A stretch of DNA of 41,723 nucleotides from Bacteroidota bacterium (GCA_023430465.1 JAEZAM010000130.1:1-41723), one strand, 5' to 3'. Counted from the stretch's first letter, positions 34,111-41,723 are shown. Notes: a model not told the origin generated them from the letters alone. Made by a program: numbers and translations.

Positions 34111-34385
34111 GTAATTAAAAATTATAAAGGAAAAATGAAAAAGTGGCCGTTAGTCTCAGGCCGCTTTCGCTCTCGTGCTCCCTCCGCACTCCACACTCCG
34201 CACTCCGCACTTACTCCGGCATCACGATTTCAGGGCCCTTCGACCCTTCGACAGGCTCAGGGCAAGTACGCCCATTCGCTGCGCTCATGAGCTACTCAGG
34301 GACCGGGGCGTACTGTTCAATTAAAAATTCAAAATGAAAAATTAAAAAAATCCCTCGTATCCCGGATCTCGTATCTCGCATCCAA

Positions 34386-34410
34386 CCTACGCTTCGCTAC
34401 GGTAGGCAGG
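34386..34410 (-). repeat. Variant of the 29-bp palindrome
   Basis: Arms CCTAC (34386-34390) and GTAGG (34401-34405) around the same GCTTCGC centre, followed by CAGG. It differs from the canonical copies at several stem positions but still folds. Confidence 0.65.
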
Positions 34411-34447
34411 CCAGCATCCAACCATCCAGCATCCAGCATCCAACCAT

Positions 34448-34476
34448 CCTGCCTCCGCTTCGCTCCGGCAGGCAGG
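34448..34476 (-). repeat. 29-bp palindrome, canonical copy
   Basis: Reverse complement identical over all 29 bases to 33584-33612. It sits between GGATGCT-type heptamers, as the other copy sits between GGAGTGC heptamers. Confidence 0.9.
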
Positions 34477-34517
34477 CCAGCATCCAGAATCACTCCGCAC
34501 TCCGCACTTCAATCCGC

Positions 34518-35696
34518 TCACACCTCCGCCGTCGCGCCAAGCCAGGCCATCATACCCATGCCGATCGCAATGGCATCTTCATCAATATTGAACCTCGGTG
34601 TGTGTACACCAGCCGTAATTCCTTTCGCTTCATTCATTACGCCGAGGCGGAAGAAACAGCCCGGTATTTTTTGCGAGTAATAGCCAAAGTCTTCTGCACC
34701 CATCCGCTTTTCAGTTTCTTCCACATTCGCTTCTCCGAGGTAGTCGATCGCTTTTTTGCGACCAACCTCATGAAGAACTTCATTGTTATACACAGAGGGA
34801 TAGCCAACATCGATCAGCAGGTCTATCTCAGCCCCCATGCTTTCTGCAATATGCGTCGCCGTGCGGCGAATGAGGTCATGTGCATGGAATCGCCACTCTT
34901 CATCCATCGCACGGAAGGTGCCTTTCAATTTTACTTCATCGGGTATTACGTTCGTCGTTGATCCGCCATTGAATGCGGTAATGGAAAGTACGGTTGGGTT
35001 ATGCGGATTGTTATTACGACTTACCACCTGTTGCAGGCCAACCACGAGGTGAGATGCAACCAGGATGGGATCTATACAGAGATGCGGAGACGCGGCATGA
35101 CCACCCTTTCCTTTAATCGTGATGTACAATTCGTCGGCGCTTGCCATCACCTTACCGCTTCGGAAACTGGTCTTTCCCGTCGCCAGCCCGGGATGTACAT
35201 GCAGACCGAAAATAGCCTGCGGTGCAGGATTTTCCAGTACGCCCTCTTTTATCAGCAGGCTGGCTCCACCGGGGTTTTTCTCCTCTCCGGGCTGAAAGAT
35301 CAATTTGACGGTGCCGCTCCATTCGTTCCTGGTCTCTGACAGGATCTTCGCCGCGCCCAGCAGGCAGGTGGTATGAACGTCATGCCCGCAGGCATGCATC
35401 ACCCCTTCATTAGTGGATTTATACGGCACATCGTTTTCTTCATGAATAGGCAAAGCATCCATGTCAGCCCTCAATGCCACGATCCGCGACTGCGGGTCGC
35501 GTCCTTCGATCAACCCGATCACACCTGTACCGGCTTTTATCTCAACGGGAATGCCGAGTTGGCTGAGCTTTTCCTGTACATAGGCGGCCGTCTTGAATTC
35601 CTTATAGCTTAATTCCGGATTGGCATGCAGGTGCCGACGCACGGCGATAAATTCATCCTGATACTGCTTCGCCAATGACCTGATCTTTTCTACCAT
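34518..35696 (-). CDS. M20 family amidohydrolase/aminoacylase
   Basis: Cytoplasmic metal-dependent hydrolase of the M20D group (hippurate hydrolase, N-acyl amino acid amidohydrolase, IAA-amino acid hydrolase types). Metal ligands are visible: MHACGHDVHT with Cys103 and His105, GEE at 137-139, FGLHVHPGL with His, and a C-terminal His in GVHTPRFN. A dimerisation domain lies in the middle (about 190-300, KGKGGHAASPH). No signal peptide. Length 392 aa is normal. It precedes no other enzyme of the same path, so substrate cannot be assigned. GGAGTGC-type heptamers begin about 10 bp after the stop codon. Confidence 0.93.
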   Translation of the reverse strand: MVEKIRSLAKQYQDEFIAVRRHLHANPELSYKEFKTAAYVQEKLSQLGIPVEIKAGTGVIGLIEGRDPQSRIVALRADMDALPIHEENDVPYKSTNEGVMHACGHDVHTTCLLGAAKILSETRNEWSGTVKLIFQPGEEKNPGGASLLIKEGVLENPAPQAIFGLHVHPGLATGKTSFRSGKVMASADELYITIKGKGGHAASPHLCIDPILVASHLVVGLQQVVSRNNNPHNPTVLSITAFNGGSTTNVIPDEVKLKGTFRAMDEEWRFHAHDLIRRTATHIAESMGAEIDLLIDVGYPSVYNNEVLHEVGRKKAIDYLGEANVEETEKRMGAEDFGYYSQKIPGCFFRLGVMNEAKGITAGVHTPRFNIDEDAIAIGMGMMAWLGATAEV

Positions 35697-35731
35697 GCCA
35701 TAAATTTACGGATAAACCAACAGCAGGGAGC

Positions 35732-36511
35732 CTATCCTCTTTCCTTACGAAACCGCATGTCAAGGAAGGCAAGCACCGTGAAGAAAAGAAAATACCCGAT
35801 CGAGTTGAGCTCATGGTTCTGAAAGAAAGGCCCGCCCATCCGGTTACCGGATACGCTCGTGTTGAAGGTCAGGAAAGGAAAGGCGTAAGGTATCTTATCA
35901 CTGTGTTTCCAGCTTATCAGGATCATGGTTGCCACCAGGCAGGCAAGGCCAATGCCGATGGGAATGATGAAATTTTTGAACCGCAGGCTTAGCCAGTACT
36001 GAATCGATATCACTGCGAGCAGCGCAATGAACACTTTGAAATTCATGCGGGCGAGCTGCGACCAGTCGATCGATGTATTAAAAAATCCGTAGCCGCCATG
36101 AATCGCATTGGCGATGACCGCCACGAGGATCATGAAGACATTGAACATGAGGAAAAGAAACAGCACCATCAGCATGATAGCAAGGTATTTTGAAAAGAAG
36201 ATGGTACCCACTGACTGCGGAGAGGCAAAGACCTGTTTCCAGGTGTTATTCTTGTATTCGATCTGAGGGATCAGGCTGCAGATGAGGGTTACGAACATCG
36301 GGAGCAGGAACGCGGAAAAGGCATTCCAGCCCTGGAATAGATGAGTATCCCAGGGGCGGTCCTGGAATTTCGGGATATTTTTTTCCGGGCTGATCGTGTA
36401 CACCAGGAAAAAAATCAGCGGGATCATCCCTGAGCCGATAAGGCTCATCCAGAAGGCTGAACTTCTTTTGGTTTTTATCAATTCCGTTTGAGTGGCTATC
36501 AGGAGGCTCAT
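35732..36511 (-). CDS. ABC-2 type transporter permease
   Basis: Membrane subunit of an ABC-2 exporter. About six hydrophobic segments: near residues 20-40, 65-85, 110-135, 155-170, 180-200 and 235-250. The arrangement resembles BcrB / lantibiotic-immunity permeases (N-terminal LIATQTELIKTKRSSAFWMSLIG). Length 259 aa. Its start overlaps the end of the ATPase gene by four bases (ATGA), showing translational coupling. The cargo is unknown; peptide antibiotics or lipids are common in the family. Confidence 0.88.
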   Translation of the reverse strand: MSLLIATQTELIKTKRSSAFWMSLIGSGMIPLIFFLVYTISPEKNIPKFQDRPWDTHLFQGWNAFSAFLLPMFVTLICSLIPQIEYKNNTWKQVFASPQSVGTIFFSKYLAIMLMVLFLFLMFNVFMILVAVIANAIHGGYGFFNTSIDWSQLARMNFKVFIALLAVISIQYWLSLRFKNFIIPIGIGLACLVATMILISWKHSDKIPYAFPFLTFNTSVSGNRMGGPFFQNHELNSIGYFLFFTVLAFLDMRFRKERG

Positions 36512-37425
36512 GCTTGGTTGGATGTAATGTCAAGAAATAATTGTTCGAGGTCGTTCTGCCGCGCGTGAATGGAGTACACATCCAGTCCTGCCTGCACAAG
36601 CCGGCGATTGATCGATGCCGTCTCCTCGCGGCTTTTGAAGGGCAGCAACAGGCTGTCACCAGCTTCAGAGAGGCCATGGTATTCACCAAGAATATCTTTC
36701 GCCGCGGTGTTGTCGCGTGTTTGGATCTCGAGCACTGCATCGCGGGTTTTCATTTGTTGCAATTCCTTCAGCGTACCCTGGAACAGCAGCTTGCCATGAT
36801 TGATGATACCAACGTGGGTGCACATCTTTTCGATCTCATGCAGGATATGACTGGATACGATCACCGTGGTCTTGTGTTCCTGGTTGAGCCTGCGGATCAG
36901 TTCACGGGTCTCAATGATGCCATTTGGATCCAGTCCGTTTGTAGGTTCATCCAGGATAAGCAACTCGGGCTGATGCAGTAAAGCGATGGCTATGGACAGT
37001 CGCTGTTTCATCCCGAGCGAAAACTGTTTGGCTTTTTTCTTTCCGGTGAGTTGCAGGCCCACGATGCGTAACACCTCCTCTACACGTTCCCGGGTGACCC
37101 GGTGAATGCGTCGATATATTTCCAGATTTTCTTTGGCTGACAGATGACCATACAGGGAGGGCTGTTCGATGAGTGAGCCCAGCCTGGCCAGGATCTCAAT
37201 GCGGTGATTGGCGAAATTTTTTCCGAAAATCTCCAGGGTTCCTTCCTGCTTTTTCAACAAACCGAGAAGTAGCCGCAGCGTCGTTGTCTTACCTGCTCCG
37301 TTTGGGCCGAGGAAGCCATAAACGCTGCCCTTGGGAACATGCAGGTTTACGTCCTTTAACGTTTGCACACCGGAGGTGAAAGAAAAATTGAGGGACCTGG
37401 TCAGAATGACCGCATTGTCGTTCAT
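36508..37425 (-). CDS. ABC transporter ATP-binding protein (BcrA-like)
   Basis: Cytoplasmic ATPase that powers the ABC-2 permease encoded directly after it. Walker A GPNGAGKTT at residues 40-48, signature FSLGMKQ at 135-141, Walker B LLILDEP at 155-161, then NGLDP and the H-loop SSHILHEIEKM. The C-terminal 85 residues form the extra domain usual in BcrA/drug-export ATPases. Length 305 aa. Divergent from the malic enzyme gene. No linked two-component sensor is seen in this window. Confidence 0.93.
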   Translation of the reverse strand: MNDNAVILTRSLNFSFTSGVQTLKDVNLHVPKGSVYGFLGPNGAGKTTTLRLLLGLLKKQEGTLEIFGKNFANHRIEILARLGSLIEQPSLYGHLSAKENLEIYRRIHRVTRERVEEVLRIVGLQLTGKKKAKQFSLGMKQRLSIAIALLHQPELLILDEPTNGLDPNGIIETRELIRRLNQEHKTTVIVSSHILHEIEKMCTHVGIINHGKLLFQGTLKELQQMKTRDAVLEIQTRDNTAAKDILGEYHGLSEAGDSLLLPFKSREETASINRRLVQAGLDVYSIHARQNDLEQLFLDITSNQA

Positions 37426-37509
37426 GTTATTTAAATTGATCCTTTAAAGTACGGTGCCGGGGTAAATTATTCAATAAGTGAGGGAAAAATCGTTCGGATG
37501 AATATTTTG

Positions 37510-37516
37510 TACCTTG
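37510..37516 (+). promoter_or_regulatory. Candidate -7 box of maeB
   Basis: TACCTTG, one base shorter than the TAnnTTTG consensus, 64 bp before the start codon. The -33 region is unclear. Weak. Confidence 0.3.
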
Positions 37517-37580
37517 CACGCCGTTTTATAAGACTGTTGATTCTATTCGATGAAGATACGGTTTCACATAAAAAACTCAT

Positions 37581-39926
37581 ATGAATAGTGATTTGCGTAG
37601 AAAACAGGCGCTCGATTATCACGCGAAAGGCAGACCCGGTAAGATTGAAGTCATTCCCACCAAAGAGGCCAAGACCCAGCGAGATCTTTCTCTTGCATAT
37701 TCACCGGGAGTAGCTGAGCCCTGTAAGGAGATAGCAGCGAATAAAGAGAACGTTTACAAATACACTGCAAAAGGCAACCTGGTAGCGGTGATCAGCAATG
37801 GAACGGCGGTGCTTGGACTGGGCGATATCGGGCCCGAAGCCGGCAAGCCGGTGATGGAAGGCAAAGGCGTACTATTCAAAATTTTTGCCGACATCGATGT
37901 ATTCGATATCGAGATCAATGAAAAAGATCCCGAGAAATTTGTCCAGATCGTAAAGGCACTCGAACCCACTTTTGGTGGTATTAACCTCGAGGATATCAAA
38001 GCCCCGGAATGCTTTTATATAGAAAAGAAACTGAAGGAGGAACTGAATATCCCGGTGATGCATGATGATCAGCACGGGACAGCTATCATTAGCGCTGCAG
38101 CCCTTTTAAATGCCCTGGAGATACAAAAGAAAAAGATCGAAAGGGTGAAGTTCGTGGTGAATGGCGCAGGTGCAGCAGCCATGGCCTGTGTACAGCTTTA
38201 TGTGGCATTCGGTGCAAAGCCGGAAAACTTCCTGATGTTCGACCGGAAGGGGGTGCTGCACAAGGATCGCGGGGACGTGGATGAGATAAAGATAAAATTC
38301 TCCAATGCCAAAGGAGAGATGACGCTGGACCAGGCGATGAAGGACGCCGATGTATTCATAGGATTGAGTGCGGGAAATGTTGTGACGGGAGATATGGTGA
38401 AATCCATGGCAAAAAATGCCATCGTGTTTGCCATGGCCAACCCTGATCCCGAGATCAGTTGGGAGGACGCCACGGCTGTACGTAAAGACATCATCATGGC
38501 GACAGGCCGGAGTGATTATCCAAATCAGGTGAACAATGTTCTGGGCTTCCCCTATATCTTCCGCGGAGCATTGGATGTACGCGCGAGCCAGATCAACGAG
38601 GCAATGAAGATGGCCGCCGTAAAGGCACTGGCAGAACTGGCCAAGACACCTGTACCGGATCTTGTGACGAATGCATATAATGAAAAGACGATCACATTCG
38701 GCCCCAATTATATCATTCCAAAACCGCTGGATCCGCGACTGCTGGCAACAGTAGCTCCGGCGGTGGCAAAAGCCGCCATGGACAGCGGCGTCGCTCAACA
38801 CCCGATCCAGGATTGGGATAAATACGTTACGGATCTCAACAAACGTCTTGGCCTCGATAACCAGGTAATGCGCGTTGTGGGCAACAAGGCCCGCCGCGAT
38901 CCTAAACGTATTGTGTTTGCAGAGGCCGACAATATCAAGATCCTTAAAGCAGCGCAAAGCATTTTCGATGAAGGGATCGGCTATCCCATCCTGCTTGGTG
39001 ATGAGGAAAGGATCCGGAAGATTGCCACTGATAACGGCATCGAGATCGACGGCCTGCCTATTTTCGATCCGCGGAGCCCGGCGATGGAAGAAAAACGAAA
39101 CGAGTACTCTGAAATATTTTTCAAAAAAAGAAACCGTCGTGGCTTCAATGCGTACGAAGCAAAGAAAGTCATGCGCGACCGGAACTATTTTGGTTGCATG
39201 ATGGTGGAATGCGGTGATGCCGATGCGATGATTTCCGGTTTGACCAAAAACTATCCCGATACCATCCGGCCCGCATTGCATACTATCGGTACAGAAGACG
39301 GCGTACGGAAGATCGCCGGCATGTATTTGATGCTGACAAAAAAAGGACCATTGTTCCTCGCGGATACAACCGTCAACTTCAACCCGACAGCAGAAGAACT
39401 AGCCGAGATCACGCTGCTGGTGGCGAAGGAGGTACGGCATTTCAACATTGTGCCAAGGATTGCCATGCTGAGCTATTCCAACTTCGGCAGCAGCAACTCA
39501 CCCGAGGCCAGGCTCGTGGCGGATGCCCGCAAACTGGTGAAGGAAAAAATGCCCTCTTTGATCGTTGACGGGGAGATGCAGGCCAATGTGGCGTTCAATA
39601 AAGAGTTATTGAAAGAGAATTATCCCTTCTCCGAACTGATCGATAAAGATGTCAATACGCTGGTATTTCCCAACCTGGCAGCAGGCAATATTGCCTACAA
39701 TATCCTGAAAGAGCTGGGAGATGCTTATGCAGTTGGCCCGGTATTGCTCGGATTGAAAAAACCGGTCCATGTATTGCAGTTAGGAAGCTCAGTAAGGAGC
39801 ATCGTGGATATGGCACTGATCGCGGTGATGGATGCTCAGATCAAGTGCAAGAACACGCAGACAGAGGAGATCGTAAAGCGGTCAGCCTGGTGGAAGCGGT
39901 TTAAGAAAGTGAGCAAGGACCTTTAA
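37581..39926 (+). CDS. maeB: NADP-dependent malic enzyme with phosphotransacetylase domain
   Basis: Converts malate to pyruvate and CO2 while reducing NADP, linking the TCA cycle to pyruvate. Malic N-domain (about 1-165): Tyr40 in LAYSPGVAEPC, lysines in MEGKGVLFK (92-100), metal ligands in NLEDI (135-139) and HDDQHG (161-166). NAD-binding domain (about 166-425) with GAGAAA (196-201). The C-terminal half (about 430-781) is a phosphate acetyl/butyryltransferase-like domain, which in studied MaeB proteins is regulatory (acetyl-CoA sensing) rather than catalytic. Length 781 aa is typical of MaeB. The stop codon is followed at once by five heptamer repeats. Confidence 0.96.
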   Translation: MNSDLRRKQALDYHAKGRPGKIEVIPTKEAKTQRDLSLAYSPGVAEPCKEIAANKENVYKYTAKGNLVAVISNGTAVLGLGDIGPEAGKPVMEGKGVLFKIFADIDVFDIEINEKDPEKFVQIVKALEPTFGGINLEDIKAPECFYIEKKLKEELNIPVMHDDQHGTAIISAAALLNALEIQKKKIERVKFVVNGAGAAAMACVQLYVAFGAKPENFLMFDRKGVLHKDRGDVDEIKIKFSNAKGEMTLDQAMKDADVFIGLSAGNVVTGDMVKSMAKNAIVFAMANPDPEISWEDATAVRKDIIMATGRSDYPNQVNNVLGFPYIFRGALDVRASQINEAMKMAAVKALAELAKTPVPDLVTNAYNEKTITFGPNYIIPKPLDPRLLATVAPAVAKAAMDSGVAQHPIQDWDKYVTDLNKRLGLDNQVMRVVGNKARRDPKRIVFAEADNIKILKAAQSIFDEGIGYPILLGDEERIRKIATDNGIEIDGLPIFDPRSPAMEEKRNEYSEIFFKKRNRRGFNAYEAKKVMRDRNYFGCMMVECGDADAMISGLTKNYPDTIRPALHTIGTEDGVRKIAGMYLMLTKKGPLFLADTTVNFNPTAEELAEITLLVAKEVRHFNIVPRIAMLSYSNFGSSNSPEARLVADARKLVKEKMPSLIVDGEMQANVAFNKELLKENYPFSELIDKDVNTLVFPNLAAGNIAYNILKELGDAYAVGPVLLGLKKPVHVLQLGSSVRSIVDMALIAVMDAQIKCKNTQTEEIVKRSAWWKRFKKVSKDL

Positions 39927-40017
39927 GGAGTGCGGAGTGCGGAGTGTGGAGTGCGGAGTGCGGAGAGATTGAGGATCAGGTTGAGTTTTAAGTTTTGACT
40001 TTTGACTTTTAAGTTTT
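39927..40017 (+). repeat. GGAGTGC heptamers, GAGG spacer, T4 heptamers (maeB to mlaE)
   Basis: Five exact heptamers (39927-39933 to 39955-39961; GGAGTGC with one GGAGTGT) start at the base after the stop codon. A spacer with TTGAGG and GGTTGAG follows, then five T4 heptamers: GAGTTTT, AAGTTTT, GACTTTT, GACTTTT, AAGTTTT (39983-40017), ending 3 bp before the mlaE ATG. Confidence 0.95.
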
Positions 40018-40020
40018 CCC

Positions 40021-40758
40021 ATGAAAATTGTACGGAACATCGGTGAATTTTTGTTGATGCTGAAAGGCATGTTTTCCCGACCTGAGAACGGTAAGATGTT
40101 CTGGAAGGAATTCATGCGGCAGTGCGTGGACATTGGCATCGGCTCATTGGGCATCGTCGCCATCATTTCCGTATTCATCGGGGCAGTATCCACCTTGCAA
40201 ACGGCCTACCAGCTTGTATCACCCCTGATTCCTCTGTCCACCATCGCCCAGATCGTGCGTGATACGGTGATCCTCGAGTTTGCTCCTACCCTTACCTGTA
40301 TCGTGCTGGCCGGCGTGGTGGGCAGCAAGATCGCCAGTGAACTTGGCAATATGCGCGTAAGTGAGCAGATCGATGCGCTGGAGATCATGGGCATCAATAC
40401 GCAGTCGTACCTTATTTTACCAAAAATACTTGCAGGCCTGCTAATGATACCGCTGCTGATCGCGATCTCCATGGCACTCGGTATCTGGGGCGGCCGGCTG
40501 GCGGGATCACTGACAGACATCATCCCCGTTGATGCATTTGATAAAGGCCTGCGGGAATCATTCATACCGTACAATGTATTTTTCGCCCTGATGAAATCAT
40601 ATACTTTCGCTTTCATCATTGCCAGCATCCCCTCTTTCTTTGGATTTTATGTACAGGGAGGCGCTTTGGAGATCGGAAAAGCGAGTACAAAAGCCGTGGT
40701 GGTGACGTGTATATTGATTTTGTTCTCGGATTATTTGTTGTCGGCCCTCCTGCTGTAA
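40021..40758 (+). CDS. mlaE: MlaE-family ABC transporter permease
   Basis: Inner-membrane subunit of an MCE/Mla-type lipid transport system, which moves phospholipids between inner and outer membrane. It has about five membrane helices and the family signature VVGSKIASELGNMRVSEQIDALEIMGINTQSYLILPKILA, split here around residues 98-138. Length 245 aa. It is followed, after an 87-bp repeat array, by an MlaF-type ATPase. The MCE substrate-binding protein (MlaD) would be expected just past the window end. Confidence 0.92.
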   Translation: MKIVRNIGEFLLMLKGMFSRPENGKMFWKEFMRQCVDIGIGSLGIVAIISVFIGAVSTLQTAYQLVSPLIPLSTIAQIVRDTVILEFAPTLTCIVLAGVVGSKIASELGNMRVSEQIDALEIMGINTQSYLILPKILAGLLMIPLLIAISMALGIWGGRLAGSLTDIIPVDAFDKGLRESFIPYNVFFALMKSYTFAFIIASIPSFFGFYVQGGALEIGKASTKAVVVTCILILFSDYLLSALLL

Positions 40759-40761
40759 GGG

Positions 40762-40820
40762 GAGGTTGAGGCTGAGGTTGAGGTTAAGTTTTGACTTTTG
40801 AGTTTTGCATTTTGACTTTT
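40762..40820 (+). repeat. Seamless GAGGTT hexamer to T4 heptamer array (mlaE to mlaF)
   Basis: Four hexamers GAGGTT, GAGGCT, GAGGTT, GAGGTT (40762-40785) pass without a spacer into five heptamers AAGTTTT, GACTTTT, GAGTTTT, GCATTTT, GACTTTT (40786-40820). The period switches from 6 to 7 at 40786. The array starts 3 bp after the mlaE stop codon. Confidence 0.95.
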
Positions 40821-40845
40821 AGATATCGAATTTTCAAATACTCCT

Positions 40846-41655
40846 GTGATCGAAGTAAGAAACATAAAGAAAACGTTCGGAGACAAAACAGTCATTAATG
40901 ATGTCAGTTCTGTTATGAAGTCCGGACAGTGCAACCTGATCATCGGATCGAGTGGCAGTGGTAAGACCGTACTCATGAAGTGCATGGTAGGGTTGTTCAC
41001 TCCCGATGTGGGTGAGATCCTTTATGACGGCCGCGACTTCATCAGCATGACCAAAGAAGAACGGGCCAATGTCCGCAAAGAGATCGGCATGCTTTTCCAG
41101 GGGTCGGCGTTGTTCGATAGCCAGACCGTGGAGCAGAATGTAAAATTTCCCCTGGATATGTTCACCAAAAACACTTCTGCAGAAAAGATGCACCGCGTGA
41201 ATGAGGTGCTGGAGCGGGTGAAACTGGTGGGCGCCAATAAAAAATTTCCCTCTGAACTAAGTGGTGGCATGAAAAAGCGGGTGGCACTGGCCCGCGCGAT
41301 TGTGCTGAACCCGAAATACCTGTTTTGCGATGAACCGAATTCAGGTCTCGACCCACAGACCTCGCTGATCATCGATAAACTGATCCAGGAGATCACCGAA
41401 GAGTACAATATCACCACGGTGATCAATACACACGACATGAACAGCGTAATGGAGATCGGAAACTATATCCTTTATATGTACCAGGGCGATAAGGAATGGG
41501 AAGGAACCAACAAGGAGATCATTTTCAGTAAAAATCAGCGGCTGAATGATTTCATCTTTGCTTCCGACTTCCTCCGGGATGCCAAGGAGATGCGGATGCT
41601 GGAAGAATCAGGTAAAATCCCGAATGACCGGAATATGGATGACATGCTGAAGTAG
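40846..41655 (+). CDS. mlaF: MlaF-family ABC transporter ATPase
   Basis: Cytoplasmic ATPase of the MCE/Mla lipid transporter. Walker A GSSGSGKT at residues 34-41, Q-loop LFQGSALFDSQTVEQNV (83-99; the GSALFDS stretch is typical of MlaF), signature LSGGM at 138-142, Walker B YLFCDEP (158-164) followed by NSGLDP, and H-loop THDMNS. The start is GTG at 40846 (no ATG fits, and MIEVRNIKKTFG is the usual beginning). Length 269 aa. A regular hexamer array begins at the base after the TAG stop codon. Confidence 0.93.
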   Translation: MIEVRNIKKTFGDKTVINDVSSVMKSGQCNLIIGSSGSGKTVLMKCMVGLFTPDVGEILYDGRDFISMTKEERANVRKEIGMLFQGSALFDSQTVEQNVKFPLDMFTKNTSAEKMHRVNEVLERVKLVGANKKFPSELSGGMKKRVALARAIVLNPKYLFCDEPNSGLDPQTSLIIDKLIQEITEEYNITTVINTHDMNSVMEIGNYILYMYQGDKEWEGTNKEIIFSKNQRLNDFIFASDFLRDAKEMRMLEESGKIPNDRNMDDMLK

Positions 41656-41723
41656 GTTGAGGCTGAGGTTGAGGCTGAGGCTGAGGTTGAGGCTGAGGAT
41701 GAGGCTGAGGCTGAGGTTGAGGC
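41656..41723 (+). repeat. GNTGAG hexamer array at the mlaF 3' end
   Basis: Eleven hexamers from the base after the stop codon to the window end: GTTGAG, GCTGAG, GTTGAG, GCTGAG, GCTGAG, GTTGAG, GCTGAG, GATGAG, GCTGAG, GCTGAG, GTTGAG, then GC. Only the second base varies. It continues past the window. Confidence 0.95.

Larger units (their letters stand above)
34111..34517. repeat. Repeat-filled gap between SPOR and M20 genes
   Basis: 407 bp with no credible gene, made almost wholly of repeats. In order: A-rich stretch 34111-34141 (resembling 34318-34349); CACTCCGC heptamers about 34187-34210; CCTTCGACAGGCTCAGGG-type element 34238-34262; a 9-bp inverted repeat (34265-34273 with 34306-34314); a second A-rich stretch; GGATGCT-type heptamers (minus strand) 34411-34447 and 34477-34490; palindromes at 34386-34410 and 34448-34476; CACTCCG heptamers 34491-34508. 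Confidence 0.85.

Noticed and set aside
34386..34476. Insertion-sequence ends formed by the palindromes
   Set aside because: No transposase gene lies between them, the distance is under 100 bp, and no target-site duplication was seen.
38106..39281. 391-codon open frame opposite maeB
   Set aside because: Antisense shadow of the malic enzyme. No domain features are seen; it is rich in His, Cys and Ile as codon mirrors.

Overview
The window is a chromosomal segment of a Bacteroidota bacterium, most likely of the Chitinophagaceae or a close relative. The evidence is a complete Bacteroidetes-type division and cell-wall (dcw) cluster, a secreted protein with a C-terminal type IX secretion sorting domain, promoter-like TAnnTTTG boxes, almost no Shine-Dalgarno sequences, and typical protein features (FtsI with a PASTA domain, FtsZ with a long tail, DNPR-type MurE). 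I saw no phage, insertion sequence, CRISPR array, tRNA or rRNA.

Layout. 93-16980 (minus strand): mraZ-rsmH-ftsL-ftsI-murE-mraY-murD-ftsW-murG-murC-ftsQ-ftsA-ftsZ. It starts at a promoter with a MraZ-type operator (17018-17078) and ends in a strong terminator (87-116). These genes make the lipid II precursor (MurC/D/E, MraY, MurG), polymerise and crosslink it at the septum (FtsW, FtsI) and build the Z-ring (FtsZ, FtsA, FtsQ, FtsL). 17255-18502 (plus): queA. 18611-21055 (minus): T9SS-sorted surface protein. 21462-24308 (minus): uvrA. 24590-25171 (plus): ECF sigma factor, followed by a possible structured RNA. 25434-29989 (minus): two exported amidohydrolase-family proteins with three domains, only one of which keeps its metal motif. 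30122-33559 (plus): deoC with a two-gene, ALDH16-like aldehyde dehydrogenase, suggesting deoxyribose-phosphate breakdown to acetate. 33688-34110 (plus): SPOR-domain protein. 34518-37425 (minus): M20 peptidase and an ABC-2 exporter pair. 37581-41655 (plus): malic enzyme/phosphotransacetylase fusion, then an Mla-type ABC permease and ATPase.

The most unusual content lies between the genes. Nearly every gap over about 50 bp that follows a stop codon holds a short tandem array. Most have a strict 7-bp period (A4- or T4-containing units, GGAGTGC units, GGATGCT units) and some a 6-bp period (GAGGTT units). In most cases the array begins at, or within about 10 bp of, the stop codon of the upstream gene, and sometimes supplies that codon. 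G-rich arrays are often followed directly by T-rich arrays. A 29-bp palindrome, present in two identical copies plus two variants, sits inside the G-rich arrays. This looks like a layered family of 3'-end repeat elements and is the best candidate here for something undescribed.
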